Below the pieces are notes generated by a model, which saw only the letters and a program-made list of their open reading frames with translations, made no database searches and was not told the origin of the DNA. Shown here in pieces: positions 48,072 to 60,748 of a stretch of DNA of 64,000 nt. Numbering within the stretch: the stretch's first letter is position 1; every line of letters begins with the position of its first letter. Source of the DNA: Sambucus nigra (Eukaryota > Streptophyta > Magnoliopsida > Dipsacales > Adoxaceae); contig OX422207.1 in NCBI GenBank assembly GCA_949130495.1, positions 709,996,456 to 710,060,455 on the forward strand, in the 5' to 3' direction. A program made the position numbers and the translations under genes.

Positions 48072-48464
48072 CTATCCCGTTATAGCAAAGATAATACTCC
48101 TACTAAAATAGTATATCATGGCTCTATAAGCAGCAAGACAATTTATTCCAATAATGGCATCATGCTCGTGCATATCTAAGACTATCAAATCTGTAGGAAA
48201 AATCAAACTCCCAATCTCTATACCTACTCCCCGACATATAAAGAAAATCAGCGATCCATTCCCTAATGGTGAGTCTTCACAAGTCACTGTACTCTCTCTT
48301 GTGTTTAACAACCATATGGTCTGTGAAAAACTTGTAGCTATAAAGAAGTGTGATGCCCCTGTGTCAAACAAAATGCGTCCCATAGTACCATGAATAGGAA
48401 ACGTACCCTCAACAGTGAGTGGCGCCTGATGAACTGGGGCTTGATGGACATTATGGACACGCAT
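48072..48464 (-). pseudogene. pol: Ty3/gypsy aspartic protease domain
   Basis: The 130-codon frame contains LFDTGASHFF, the retroviral-type aspartic protease active site, and DAIIGINCLAAY, matching the family's D-x-I-I-G-M-D-W-L segment with Trp replaced by Cys. It lies between the gag zinc knuckles upstream and the RT downstream, the normal gypsy order. It is no longer joined in frame to either neighbour. Confidence 0.82.
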
Positions 48465-48479
48465 GTAATGTAATTACCC

Positions 48480-49500
48480 CTAATGCATTGGAGATGCTGG
48501 AATAGTTGGTAAGGCTGGGACCTGGGGTGGTGCTGGGAGGGCGGCTGGAAATAACGTTCATTGGGGTTCCTGACTAGCGCCCTGCTGCTGCCGGGCTCTA
48601 CCCTTCTGAGGATAGTCCTGATGTTTGTGGCTAGTGTTTCCATAAGTAAAGCACCTCCCCATAAAGTGTCCTCCCCACTTCCCCTGCTGCCGGGGTATCT
48701 TTCCCTTATCTGGACAATCATGACTCCTATTACTCATACTTCCACAATTAAAATACCTACCAGTAAACTGTGTCACATTACAATTCTGTTGATTTCGGCC
48801 TTGTTGCTCAGTTACACTTCTTCCTTGGCCCTGTTGGCCCTGCTGAGCATCTTGATGAAAAACAATATCAGGTTGAGGACAGTCCCTCCATTTGTGACCC
48901 TGTTGTATACACTTATAGCAGGGCTCTGAAAGTCTTTGCATTTTTTGGCCTTGTTGTCCTTACTGGTCAGGTCGGAGTTTCTCTCCAACCCGATCCAAAA
49001 AAGTTTGACGTTTACGTCTGTCTCTTCCATATTTGAAACACCTTTTTATGACATCATTCCCCTGGCTATGTTTTCCCTGACACTTTTGGCTCTTCATGCA
49101 AATTCTATTACCATCGTGGTCTTTACGACCATGAGGAACTTATTGTTGCGGTATTGGTGTCTTCCCATAATTGTTAACTCTAGTCATGTCAGATTGACTA
49201 TTTTCTCTTATTCTTTTGCCTCCTACAAGCTGCATGCTATGATCTTGGTACTGTAAGACTGCAGTGATAACTTCCTGTGCCACGATACCTACTATCTCGG
49301 CAATTGATACTATCTCCAGAGGTACCTGAGGTCTCAGGTGGCCTTACTCATTGACTCCCCCAACAATTTTAGCTTGGTCTACTTGATGTGCAATCGAAAA
49401 GTTGAAATGGGATGAATGAGTTCAACATTCATATAAATAAATCGCAGAAGTACGAATTTCCAATGCGTAAGGATGAATACAACATTCTTGATATTAGGGC
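48480..49500 (-). pseudogene. gag: Ty3/gypsy gag C-terminal region with zinc knuckles
   Basis: In the frame ending at 48558 there is an intact CCHC knuckle CYKCIQQGHKWRDC, then two degraded ones (YFNCGSMSNRSHDC and CFTYGNTSHKHQDY) separated by Gln/Gly-rich linkers. Upstream to about 49250 only scattered Lys-rich fragments remain, and 49250-49560 looks like leader. Such knuckles bind the element's RNA during packaging. Frameshifts and stops make it non-functional. Confidence 0.72.
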
Positions 49501-49563
49501 TCTATAGCAAAAAAAGCTACGCGAAAAGCGTGATAAGCCGTACAGATCCTAAGGACTCTAGAA

Positions 49564-49580
49564 CCTGATGCTCTATACCA
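49564..49580 (-). promoter_or_regulatory. Primer-binding site of the gypsy element
   Basis: On the minus strand TGGTATAGAGCATCAGG lies two bases inside the LTR. It matches the usual TGGTATCAGAGC initiator-Met PBS except for a missing C. Confidence 0.7.
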
Positions 49581-49582
49581 CC

Positions 49583-50505
49583 TGTAATACCTAGCCTAAT
49601 TAAATTCCGGGTGATCAACGATTTATTAATTAAAATAAGATTATCTAGTTGGCTCAGATTATGCATCACTGTCGAAAACTTGATTAAAATACTAACCACC
49701 TAATATTTAAAAAGTTTGATGTCAAATTTTATCTTTTCAATTAGTATAAAGTAATTAAACTGAATAATCAATCATTCACCATTCAATCCAATCTCATAAG
49801 AATTGAAATAGTTGACATAATTTAAAGGAGCTGGAGTAAACACTTCCAGTCAAAAATCAACTACAGTAATCCGACTAAATAAATCCAACAACTGAGAGGA
49901 GTAAGGAATTAAATCCTAAATCTCTGAATATGTAAATAAGAAGGGATGACATGTCCAACTGATGCAAATAACTCAAAAGTAAGGAATGATAGACTCAGAG
50001 GCGTCTACTACCAAAGTCTTGTAGCCTCAACATCAGCTACAACTCATCGAATGAATGGAACTCCTAAGCCTGATGTCCCTGTGGCTGAGCACCTAAAATA
50101 ATTTGACAAGAAAAGAGGTTTCAAGAAAGTGGGTCGGAGCCTGAGTTCAAAACAGTTTAAAAATCAACAAGTACTTAAAATTATTTATTTGCACATATAT
50201 TTTTCATGTTAAATTATCGAACTCACTTGGGAAGCTCACCTCTCGTCTAATATGGATGTCGAGCGAATATTCAAATTCCCACTAGTTCAACTCTTATATT
50301 AACTAGTCCTTTATGTCTAATAACTAATCATAAACCGACATTGTTCCCATGGATTTCCCTCGCAATATATAATACATATAATCAATTCCTCTTTAGCATA
50401 AACAAATCCTTTCAGTTTAATGCAATTAAGTGTTCGTTACTTAATTCCTTTCAGATTTCATTAGTAATTCTACATACTCAATTCACATAGTAGGTATCAT
50501 TTCAA

Positions 50506-50539
<34 letters not shown>

Positions 50540-50796
50540 TATTGCACCCCGAGACACAGCTGCGGTGCCTACATACTCAACTATTATGTCCTATTGCATC
50601 GCTCATTTGCATAAAGGACTAAAGGTTCAGTCTATCACGAACCATTAAAACAAAACACATATATTGGAGGCGAACATAGTCCCAAGCCGATGGGCTACGC
50701 ACATACCTACGCACTCATACGACTGTCATCCATTTAATTTAATTAATCCCAGTTCCATAATCAAAATAAAATCACATGAAATTACGGGGTATTACA
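49583..50796 (-). mobile_element. 5' LTR of the minus-strand gypsy element
   Basis: Its termini form a perfect 9-bp inverted repeat on the minus strand, TGTAATACC at the start and GGTATTACA at the end, about 1,214 bp in total. It borders the PBS. It shares long stretches with the opposite-strand LTR at 50797-52930 (for example the ACTATGTTCGCCTCC and GATGAG(A/T)TGTAGCT regions) but lacks about 0.9 kb near its start, so it looks like an internally shortened variant. A (TA)n tract is at about 50509-50535. Confidence 0.8.
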
Positions 50797-52930
50797 AATT
50801 GGGGATTAGCAATCTGAATTTTATATGTTGAAATCACGAATTTAAAACTGGGTTTATTTGTAACTAATGATGATTATATCAATTTAGGGCTTTTTGAAGA
50901 TTTTAGGAATTAATCTGAATTCATGTTATAATTCTAGAGGATTTGATGTTAACAACATGTTGGAAAGTATTCTATCACTAGCTAGGGAGTACAGTTTAGA
51001 ATCGTGGGATTTGAGTTAGGATAAGTTTTGGATAATTTGGGTGATGAAAAATTTGGAAAAATGCAGGTCTTGGATGTCAGGGACGAAGTTCAATAATCTT
51101 GTTCGAATGACCTGTGTCGTTCAAATGACATCGTTTGAACGAAAATTTATAACGACCCATCCAACAAGAATTCAAAGAGTAGTTCATTCGAAGTTCCATT
51201 CAAATGACCTCGTTTGAATGAGATTTCCAACGAAAATTCAGCCCTTAACTCGTTCACAAATTCTTTCGAACGAGATTTTTCCCCAACTTTTAAGGAGATT
51301 TCAAAAGTTAAATTTTTTTCCCTGACAAGTTAAAACCTTATAAAGTTGATTCTAGTGAGAAATAATGACCTAAGATATTCTTGATTGACTTCATTACGTA
51401 GTCTAGTGAGGGGATGATTGTGTAACTACTAAGGGAATATATTGGAATAAGAGGGCCTTCTGTAATATATATATATATACGATAGAGAGATTAATTATAC
51501 GGATAGAGTAACGCGAGTATTAGAGATAATAATACTACGTATAAATTTGGGGAGTTGGGTTGTGAGAATACCTAATTAGTATTATAGGTTATGTATGTAC
51601 CTATTGATTGAATTATTATGTGTATAACATACCTACGTTGCTTTCTATCGGTTGGAGGTTGCGTGTTGTGGACGATCATATCTTGAGGAGCCTCAGGGGG
51701 GATTTTAATTCGTATCACTAGAACATAGAACCTAGGTACGGGCTATCAGTGAGAACGATAGTGTTAACGGTCATATGGGTGCGTAAGTATGTGTGTAACC
51801 CATGGGCTTGGAACTATGTTCGCCTCCAATATGTGTGTTTGTTTCAATGGTTCGCGAGAGATTGAACCTATAGTCCTTCATGCAATGAGCGATGTACTGG
51901 GACATGATAGCAGAGTATGCATTGCACCAAGGGGGCCTTAACCCATGGGTGCTAGAATAGTATATATATATATACATATATATGTATGTATGTATGTATT
52001 CTTGTGATTTATTCTACTATGCATGTTTAGTAGATATGGAATTTATGATATTTAAAAATATTCCTAGTAAGAAAAAGGAATACCTATGAGAATAACAGTT
52101 ATATATACAAATAACTATCCTTATACATATGGTAATACGGGATACTGGTGATATGAGTAAACTCATGAGATCATTAGTATGGTAATAATCATCTTCAGAC
52201 TAGTTAGGCGGGGTAGCATAACTAGGATGAGTTAAGTATACGCATTTGGTATGCACATTAGATGAGAGGTGAGTATCTCAAGTGAGAGTACGAGAATCTA
52301 ACATGTACACTATATGTGCTATTATTTTCATTTAAGCACTTGCTAATTTTTAAATTGTTTTCAACTCGGGCTCTCACCCGTTTATTGCAAATCTCTTTTT
52401 TTTTGTCAAATTATTTTAGGTGCCAAGCTACAGGGACACCAAGTATTGGAGTTCCATTCATTTGATGAGATGTAGCTACTGTGGAAGTTATGGGACTTGG
52501 TAGTAGATGCCTCCATGACGTTTGTTTATTCATCTTGAGTTATTTACTTCAGTTAGGGCATGTCGCCCCTTTTACTTATTCAGACAGTCAGAGATTGTGG
52601 AGTTATTTATTTACTCCTTTCTGTTGTTGGTTTATTTTGTTGGATTCTTGTATTCAGTATTTAGGCTGGATGTATTTACTCCAATCACATTTATTATTTC
52701 AGTCATTTTATTCCTTATAAGATTAGTTGGATTGTGTATGTTTAATAATTGGTTGATTTTATTTTATGTTAATTAAAGATAAAATTTTGACATCAACTTT
52801 TTTTAAATATTAAGTGGTTAGTGTTAATAATATGTTTTCAACACTGATGCATATTTTGAACCAACTAGATATTCTGATTTAATTTAATAAATGACTGATC
52901 ACCCTGTATTTAATTAGGCGGGGTGTCACA
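50797..52930 (+). mobile_element. Related gypsy LTR in opposite orientation (left edge uncertain)
   Basis: It ends GGGGTGTCACA at 52930 and follows the reverse complement of the neighbouring LTR from about 51770 onwards. The first ~0.9 kb has no counterpart there; it contains decayed TCGTTCGAACGA-like palindromes (51093-51272) and (TA)n stretches. No coding sequence follows, so it is a solo LTR or remnant. ORFs at 52481-52776 are hydrophobic translations of LTR sequence and have no support as genes. Confidence 0.6.
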
Positions 52931-53269
52931 ATTTATTGATTCCAGATTAGGTTGCTACTCCACTTCAACCTATTTACTTTTGAATTAAAGTATGGGTATA
53001 AGCTCGGAGTCTACTTAATTCATGCTGGTTTGAGACATTTATGACTATGTTGGATTTTATTTCCACTTTGTGCATGTTGGATTTTATCATCATTCTAGAT
53101 ATTAATTTCATTTCAATTTTTAAATTTAATTATGGCTTATCAATAAATATTTTATATGGTTTGATGCTTATAATGGTATTAATTGACAAATAAGTGCCAT
53201 CTTTAGCGTATCGTGTCTGATCAACCTTTACGTGAGAAATTGGGAGTTGTTAAATGGTCACCAAACATA
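52931..53269. other. Linker without recognised features
   Basis: AT-rich sequence between the gypsy LTR and the Tat-type pol. I see no gene. The last part may be decayed RT of the following element. Confidence 0.4.
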
Positions 53270-55379
53270 AAATTATTTCTCAATTTTTAGTATGTGAAAA
53301 GAAGGGAGAATATCATCCAGTTTACTATGCCAGAAAGACACTCCTAAATGCTGAACAATAGTACTCCCCTTTAGAAAACCTTGCCTATGCCCCAGTGATC
53401 TCTTTAAAGAAGTTGAAGCCTTAATTCGAAGCCCATTCCATAACAGTAATCACCTCTTACCCGCGTAAAGTCATTCTACGAAGGGCTAAACTTTCTGGGC
53501 ATCTTTCGAAGAGGTCGGTCGAGCTTGAGAGATTCAACATCCACTTCCAACCTAGAACAACAATTAAAGGACAGATCCTAGCAAACTTTATTACTAATTT
53601 CATAGGAAATCATCTGAATAAAGAGAAATTGATCGCATGTAAAGCACCATCTAAAGATTGGACACTGTATGTTGGTGAAACCTCAAATTCCAAGGGGGAA
53701 GGAGTGAAGATTTTTCTCATCACCCCTGATGACACCATAATTGAGCAAGGAATTAGGTTGGGATTTGAAGCCTTCAACAATAAAGCCGAGTATAAAGCAC
53801 TGAGAGCCGACTTGTGAAAATCCAAACTACTGGGAGAAAAATGCCTCAATCTGTTCAGTGATTCCAAACTGGTCTCCAAGAAGGTAAATGGTGACTTCAA
53901 TACCAAAGACCATCGAACGAAAGAATACCTCAATGTTGTAATAGGACTCATTGGAGACTTTGAAAAGGTGGAAATTCAATAGTTCCCATGAGGATAAAAT
54001 AGTCACGTTGATGTTTTAGCAACACTAAGCTCGATAATTGACTCTGACCTAAAAATAACAATCTAGATAGGGTTCCTAGCATAGCCTAGTATCGATCATA
54101 CAGTCATACCCTCATAAGTCTTCCTCATAGATAAATCCTTAAATTGGATGGACCCTATCATCAATTATCTACGGAGTGACGTACTTCCTGACGACAAGAG
54201 GTCATCCCATCAAATCAAAGTCAAAGATGATCATTTTTACCTTAACCATGAAGGGAAACTTTATAAGCAGTCATTCACAAGCCCCTACCTCCAATGCATT
54301 CACCCATAACATGTCGAGAAAGTAGTTAGTGAACTACACGAAGGCGTATGTGGGAGTCATGCAGGTGGAAGAATGTTAGCCTTTTGAGTGATTAAGGAAG
54401 GATATCGGTGGCCTCACATGCACCAAAGCGCTGGTAGATAAGCTCGCAAATGTGAAAAGTGCCAAAGCACTCACCTATGGTTCATAGCTCGCCAACGACC
54501 TAAAATCACTTACTAGTCCATAGCCTTTCACTCAATGGGGAGTAGACATTGTGGGACCACTACCTACTATTTATGGAAATCGCAAATATCTAGTGGTCGT
54601 TACTGACTACTTTACCAAATGGGTACAGGGAGAACCATTGGAAAATATTCAAGACTCTGATATGCTAGGTTCATATAGAGGAACATCATAACTCTTTTGG
54701 GGATACCAAGGAATATTATCACCGATAATGGTACATAATTTGAATGTGGCTTCTTTCAAGGTTTCTATAACGAGCACAACATCAATCTTCACTTCAGTTA
54801 TGTGGTGTATCCCCAAAGCAATGGGCAATCAGAAGCTTCCAACAATACCACGATCTATGGAATGAAAAAGCGATTGGAAAAAGCTAAGGGTGCTTAGGTG
54901 GATGAACTTCCTCATGTTCAATATGCTTATCGAACAACGCCTAAGAGACTAATTGGGAAACACCATTTCCCCCGGCTTATGGGATGAAGGCTATCAGCCC
55001 TTTGAAAGCAGGTATCCCCACTATGATAACCACTCTGGTTGACCAAAGCCTCAATGGTGAAGCACTACACACTGAACTTAACCTAGATGATGAGCGAAGA
55101 GAGCTATCTTTGATTAGGTTGTTCTCCTGCCAATAACAACTAGCCAAATAATACAAAAAAAGGGTCAATTTGAGGAAGTTTTCAATAAGGGACTGTGTCT
55201 TGTGAAAACTCATTGACAATGTTGTAAAACCATCAGATGGAAAACTCGGACCAAACTGGGAAGGACCATTCAGAGTAATCAGAGATGATCTTCAAGGAGC
55301 ATATCATTTGGAAACATTTGAGGGAAGGGAGATACCAAGAGCACGAAACGCGACCAATCTCAAAAAGTTCTACTTTTAG
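53270..55379 (+). pseudogene. pol: Ty3/gypsy Tat-lineage pol remnant (RT end, RNase H, integrase)
   Basis: In shifting frames I read the end of RT/first RNase H (HPVYYARKTLLNAEQ, then RPRTTIKGQILANFI), an RNase H with WTLYVGETSNSKGEG and NNKAEYKAL at 53650-53815, an integrase zinc-finger region near 54330-54480 and the integrase core with GPLPT, GNRKYLVVVTDYFTKW, IITDNGT and NGQSEASN between 54530 and 54850. The tail ends ARNATNLKKFYF with TAG at 55377-55379. The order and wording match Tat-lineage gypsy elements, which integrate their cDNA with this enzyme. Many stops (for example at 53814-53816, 54061 and around 54660) show it is dead. Gag, protease and most of RT are missing on the left. 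Confidence 0.85.
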
Positions 55380-56139
55380 ATCTTTTTTTTTATCTTTTAA
55401 GTTAGAAGAATTTTTTATTTTTTACTTAATAAGATAATTTACAATGAATAAAGGCCAGATTGGCCAATCCATTCTCAAATTTTACACTATCTACTTAACT
55501 CATCTTGATTACATCTCATTAATTTGCACATTTTCCAATGATAATTCCTTTGTGTATATCTAAAATGCCTAACAAATAAGGTTAGCAAGTTAACTACAAA
55601 CACTTTAAATTTCCCTCAGGTGCTCGTTACAAACACAAGAGGCCTCACGATTTTCCTCGGTAACAATAAAAGCCCTACAGGGGATCCTTAGGCAATAAAG
55701 CTAATTTTGGTTGGTCGCCAAGTGTCGTTGGTTGAAAAATCCTGCTCGGGAAGATTTCCCACTAGCTAGGTACATTCTCTCCATCATATCACTTTGGCCT
55801 AAGGAAGTGTGATGACACGACCTAAAAGGTAAAGTGAATGGAATGATACCACATAGGCATATTGGACTAGGAGAATGTTCAAACATATAAAAGGAAGAAT
55901 ACCAATACTTAACCATCATTTTATTGGTTGCAAAAGCCCAAAATGATTTAAACTGTGTATGAGCCTACCTAAAGCCTATAAATTGGTCAATCAATATCAT
56001 TTTGGTCAATAAAAGTACTAAGTGACCTTCGAGTAGACAAAATCAAAACATGTTTAGTCAGCATATGCTCAAAATATAAGGAAATTCTTTATTAAGATAT
56101 AAGGTTACAACCACAGACCAAAAAGAAATACATAAATTC
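55380..56139. other. Spacer between Tat pol and the antisense ORF
   Basis: No coding signal. The position corresponds to the long non-coding stretch that follows pol in Tat-lineage elements. Confidence 0.5.
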
Positions 56140-57210
56140 CTAAGAAGGGCCGGGGCGATGAACAAGATATTCTGCTATAATCACCCTCTGATCATCATCT
56201 TGCTTTAGGACAAATTCTTCGACATCTTCATCAAGATCTTGATCCAAGAGTTGGGAAGGAAAAACATCGGCTGGGATCCATTCATCATCTTTCGATAAGG
56301 GGTTATGGCTATAGGCAAGACATTTAACATGGTATTTGTACCAAAGTTTGGATTCTTTTAGAGTTCTCACCTCCTTAAGCGCAATTAACTATCCTCGAGA
56401 AAAGGCAATGCTTTCAGCCTCGTTAAGTTTTGCTGGGGCATCTACCCAACCATCATTATAACCTTCTCCCCAGACCTCTCTGGATCCCACCTTTAATGAA
56501 TACCTCAACTTCTTAACATTGTCTTTAAGAACACCTATAAAAGACTTCAAACTCACAGCCTCTTTTCTCAGGGCATCATTTTTAGATCGTAGGACCTCGA
56601 CCACTTGGCCGAACTCAGTCCTCTCTAAAAGCTGATCCCTCGAGGAATTTACATCCTCCTAAATAGAGCCCCTTATTACCTCCATCTCCTGGAGATCATC
56701 TTTCAGTCTGGCAATCACTTCAGTCAAGTTTTTACCTCCTCCCGAACTCATTCCTTACTATTAGTGACTTGCAGATTTTCACAACGGCTTTACGAACCTG
56801 TGGGTAAATGTCAGGTCCAAGAATTCTCCCCAATTAAGAATTGGGAAAAGTATAGCGATCTAAATTACCAAACTACAAATGATACACACCAAACCAGAAG
56901 TAAGTATATTATCATATAAGAAGATATGTCAACACATGAGAAAGGAGAAGAATTCCATTGCTATACAACATAAAAAGCAGTACAATGACCAAATACATGA
57001 AGTTCTCAAAAAGAGATGTGTACAAACTGACAAGACTAAATATTATTTAAGGAAAATGAAAACTTCTAGTCTACAGAGCCCTAGTATTTCATTTGGTTTT
57101 CTTTAATTATAGCTTCCCCCTTATCGACTAACTGTTGCTCTTGATCAGCACCAGCACTCCCACCAACCGCAGTGAGAATAATCCTAGTGTTTCCAGTATC
57201 ATGGTCGCCA

Positions 57211-57247
57211 TCTTCTCCTTCTTCTTCTTCTTCTTCTTCTTCTTCTT
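57211..57247. repeat. (TTC)n microsatellite encoding poly-Glu on minus strand
   Basis: About 12 TTC triplets in frame with the antisense ORF give an uninterrupted Glu run. A triplet period keeps the frame open when the number changes. Confidence 0.85.
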
Positions 57248-57590
57248 TAATATAAGGGTTAGGACCAGGAGAATGAAGATTGGAAATATCAGACTCTGTA
57301 GGAGTTCCAGTAGCCTTCAAACCTTGGTCACATCCTTTTTTGAAAGAGAACTTATAAGCATCAACCATATGGCTCTCAGCATCCTCGTAAGCTTTGTTAA
57401 AACCCTCACGGTAGCTATCATCCTTGGCTTGGGTAAGATCACCCTACAACTTGGAAAAATTGTCAGTCAAATTTTTATCGGCCTCCACCAGTATCCCCCT
57501 TAAGGAAAGGGACACTGGGCACTCCAGAGGATTATAGGGATAATTTCTTCTTCGCCTTAACCCTCTCTTTCTCTTTACTCTTCTATTCTT

Positions 57591-57623
57591 CTATCTCTCT
57601 CTCTCTCTCTCTATCTCTCTCTT
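57591..57623. repeat. (CT)n microsatellite
   Basis: A dinucleotide run with one A interruption in a generally pyrimidine-rich plus strand (57545-57660). It is not a multiple of three, so it lies in a non-coding or decayed part of the antisense ORF region. Confidence 0.85.
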
Positions 57624-57837
57624 TTCTTATCTTTTTTCTCCGTCTCATTCTTTTACTCTCTTCCCTTATCAGATGGGCTAGAACAACTTCCCTTAGAAGA
57701 GTCCACTGCAAAAATCTTCAAAGTTGGAATCATGTTAAAAAGAACTGCATGATCGTCGTCAGAATTGGAAGTTTTAAATTCCTCCTCTTAACTAAAGGGG
57801 TCATGTCCTCTTCTTATTCTCCTTTTTCTTCTTCTTT

Positions 57838-57897
<60 letters not shown>

Positions 57898-57913
57898 GAC
57901 GACGACGACGATG

Positions 57914-57960
<47 letters not shown>
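57838..57960. repeat. (TAC)n/(ACG)n compound microsatellite
   Basis: TAC triplets surround a short ACG/ATG block at about 57896-57912. On the minus strand in frame it codes for two Ser runs flanking HRRRRR, preceded by a Glu run and followed by a Lys/Arg run. Confidence 0.92.
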
Positions 57961-57962
<2 letters not shown>

Positions 57963-58660
57963 TCTTCCTCTTCTTCTGAATCGTCCTCTCCAATAATAAC
58001 TGGATCAGAAGAACCTACCTCTAGAGCTTTCAAATATGGATTCTTATCAACCGATCAAGCAATAAAATTGGTTCTTGTGTTCTTATATTCTAAAAGAAAG
58101 GGCGCCTACCTTGGATGTTCACTATCTACCAATATTTCCCTGATACTCGAACCTTCCCGAGCTCATCAACATTAATCTCCCTGGGACCAGGTTCCTAATT
58201 TTTGGCACGAGCTGCAATAAAAAATAAGACGACTATCAGCCATAAGAATGGGAAAAAATTACAAGAAGTCAGTAGGAAGGAAAAAAAGAAGCGATCTATT
58301 TCATTTTTTCCGTATTCAAAAATTATAGGGCCAAATTGTCTTTCCCCTCCAACGGTGGAGGGTGCTGCCGGTTCCTAGCAATGAACCCACTTTCCCAAAT
58401 TTTTTGTGAGAATTTGGAAGATTTACAACTAGAACTCGCTCGACCTTTTTAGTATTCTAAGTACAATAGAACTTTTTTGGTCTTCAAGAACATATAATAG
58501 TAACATATCTCAGCAAACTCCAACCTTGTCCCATAGAGAGTATTTATTCTATAGAATCCATTTACTATCTTACACATGCTGGGGGCACATTAGGCAGGAA
58601 CAATGGTAAAGTACCTAAAAATCTAAAAAATAACTCATTTGGGGGAAATGTCAAACCCCT

Positions 58661-60748
58661 TTGAGTTATTAAGAGGGTGTGAATCTAGTGGCCCCCACTA
58701 ACGTCACAACATTATGAGGAAAGGGGAACAGTCGATAATCACCCAATGGCTAAACTCTTGTATAGACTTATCATCTAACATCACAATAACTGAACAAGTA
58801 AGAGAAAAACCTAACTACACTAACTAGCTAAAACAAAGAAAAAAACTAAAATGAGTTGAGGATACAACTTACAGGAAGTAACAAGGCTTTGAGAAAGTGC
58901 GGAAGAAGGAGGACTTCAATTTTTGAAGCTGAGGAGATACTTATGAATATAGTATGAACAAGAATGACCAGAAACACTGAACTAACGGTTGAGTACACAA
59001 CAACTGATCACCATAATACTCTAATGATGAGTTTTGCATTCCCAGGAAGATTTTGGCGCTTTGATTTATTTTTTTAAAGATAAGCGTGCCCCTTATGCAA
59101 CCTTTACTATTATAAACATTCCATCACGAACTCTCACTGCATTTTAAGGCCTTGGTCCTCAGACCTAGTTGAAATCTATTGGCCCAGAGTTACTTGCCCA
59201 AAGATTTCAAGGGCAATTTTTTTACCAGTGAATGAGAGTAGCCGACCAGGATAACTTCAATATCTTAGCCCAATGCAAATCATGACTAAATTACATGGGT
59301 AGTTTAGTTAAAGAATGATACTCGTAGATATGGTCAAATCAGGTGCCAAGAATCTCAATCGAGATATTCAAGCACCTTATGGATAATCCACGTACTATGA
59401 TGGAGTTTCTTAAATAACTCAAACTCTGTAGCAGACAGACTTATAAATTGTACATCTTTACCCAGGCCAAGGGGATGAAAAATTATAATCGTTGAGAGAC
59501 ACTTAATAAGAATAAGTAACCTCTCTGTGGACGTAGGAAATTTCCCAAACCACTTATATCGTTGTTGTGTGTGATTCCATTTACTTTCTTCCATTTGTGA
59601 TTATTTTTGTAGTTTTTTTAATTGTTAATTTTTCTTCACTCACAACTATCACAACCAAAAGATTAACACATACCAAAAGAAAATATTTCCACCACCATGA
59701 TCATTCACCACTCATCATTATAATCATCTGAATCCTCTTGGCATGAGTGAATAAATGAAACTCCTATGAAGTTTAAACATAACCCTATGCATAACATCCC
59801 AACTATGTAAACACTTAAAAACAAAATGCATACCATTTATGCTGAATTGACACGAACGATTGGGAAATACAGAGGTGAGTATTAGTGATGTTTGGACATA
59901 AAACATTAGTAACCCAATCAAAAATTTCAGTGACCTTTTTATCGGGTATACAGGAGCTACTGAAGTGTTATGATGGCGTGTTCCTCTGTATGTTTCACGA
60001 GGATGAAAGGGGCTTATGGATGATAGATTCTTTCACCTCATCTACATTATATGGCGGGGGATATTTATCCAACGTGTTCATTCTAGAATGAGATATGGTG
60101 TAGGTAATACATTTTCTAGCCAATGTCTTTTTCTCATTGAAACTAATGTGAGTGTTCCTCGTTAAGAGTCAGGGATGGATGAAACGTCCATAAAAAGAGA
60201 AGATCGGGTTTTACCTTTTCTAGTAATACCATCAACCATCGTTTTATACATTAATATACGCAAATCAATAATCAATCCAGGTCTAATGGCATAAAAAATT
60301 ATAATTAAAAATGGAATGGAAAAATGATAAGAGGTTTGCATGATATTTGCATAAAAAAATCAAGTGGAGAAGTTAGTAAAAGTGAGTGACGTGATTTTTT
60401 TCTAAGGATTTTTTAGGTGGCACTGTGATCTTTCCACCCATGATTTAAGAAATCATAGAACTTTTGCCAGGTTCAGTATTAACCTCATATGGGTAGGTAT
60501 CATTGTGGGTGATTGGTAAAATAAAAATTTCACTGAACAAGGTGGGAGTGATCGTGACTGAAATTGAATAATAGTAGTGAATCTAGTCTTAGTGGTTAAG
60601 AACTATCTAGTAGTGTAAAACTATCAAACCAAATCTAAGTATACCTCTTCCTTATCTTCGCCTTGATTTCCAATTCCAAGCCAAGACCTTTGTTCAAAAA
60701 TTTCCATGGCAGTGTCATAATTGTTTTGAAGATAATTCCAATCCATAA
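58661..60748. other. Unassigned sequence, probably end of the Tat element and beyond
   Basis: The 3' LTR of the Tat element should lie here, but I found no convincing LTR termini. A purine-rich stretch near 58895-58915 (GCGGAAGAAGGAGGA) could be its polypurine tract. Short ORFs at 59355-59594 (minus) and 59885-60091 (plus) match nothing I know. Confidence 0.35.

Larger units (their letters stand above)
56143..58660 (-). pseudogene. Antisense ORF region of the Tat element (Transposase_28-like)
   Basis: Read on the minus strand. Near 58660-58570 it has GLTFPPNELFFRFLG, then NGFYRINTLYGTRLEFAE and a KKG...NLPNSHKKF-like stretch to about 58320, resembling the N-terminal domain of the plant family 'putative gypsy type transposon' (PF04195). 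A low-complexity Ser/Arg/Glu part follows at 57788-58033, then a coiled-coil-like and poly-Glu part at 57081-57500, another coiled coil at 56389-56604 and an acidic C-terminus ending VHRPGPS at 56143. It sits downstream of a Tat-type pol in reverse orientation, as the antisense ORFs of Grande/Retand-type elements do. Its function is unknown even in the family. Stops and gaps between pieces may be introns or decay. Confidence 0.62.

Noticed and set aside
52481..52776. Two overlapping hydrophobic ORFs, possible membrane peptides
   Set aside because: They lie within the gypsy LTR, and the homologous stretch in the neighbouring LTR does not obviously preserve the frame.
57749..57979. Poly-Thr ORF on the plus strand
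   Set aside because: Plus-strand reading of the (TAC)n repeat; the minus strand is the one with flanking protein-like sequence.
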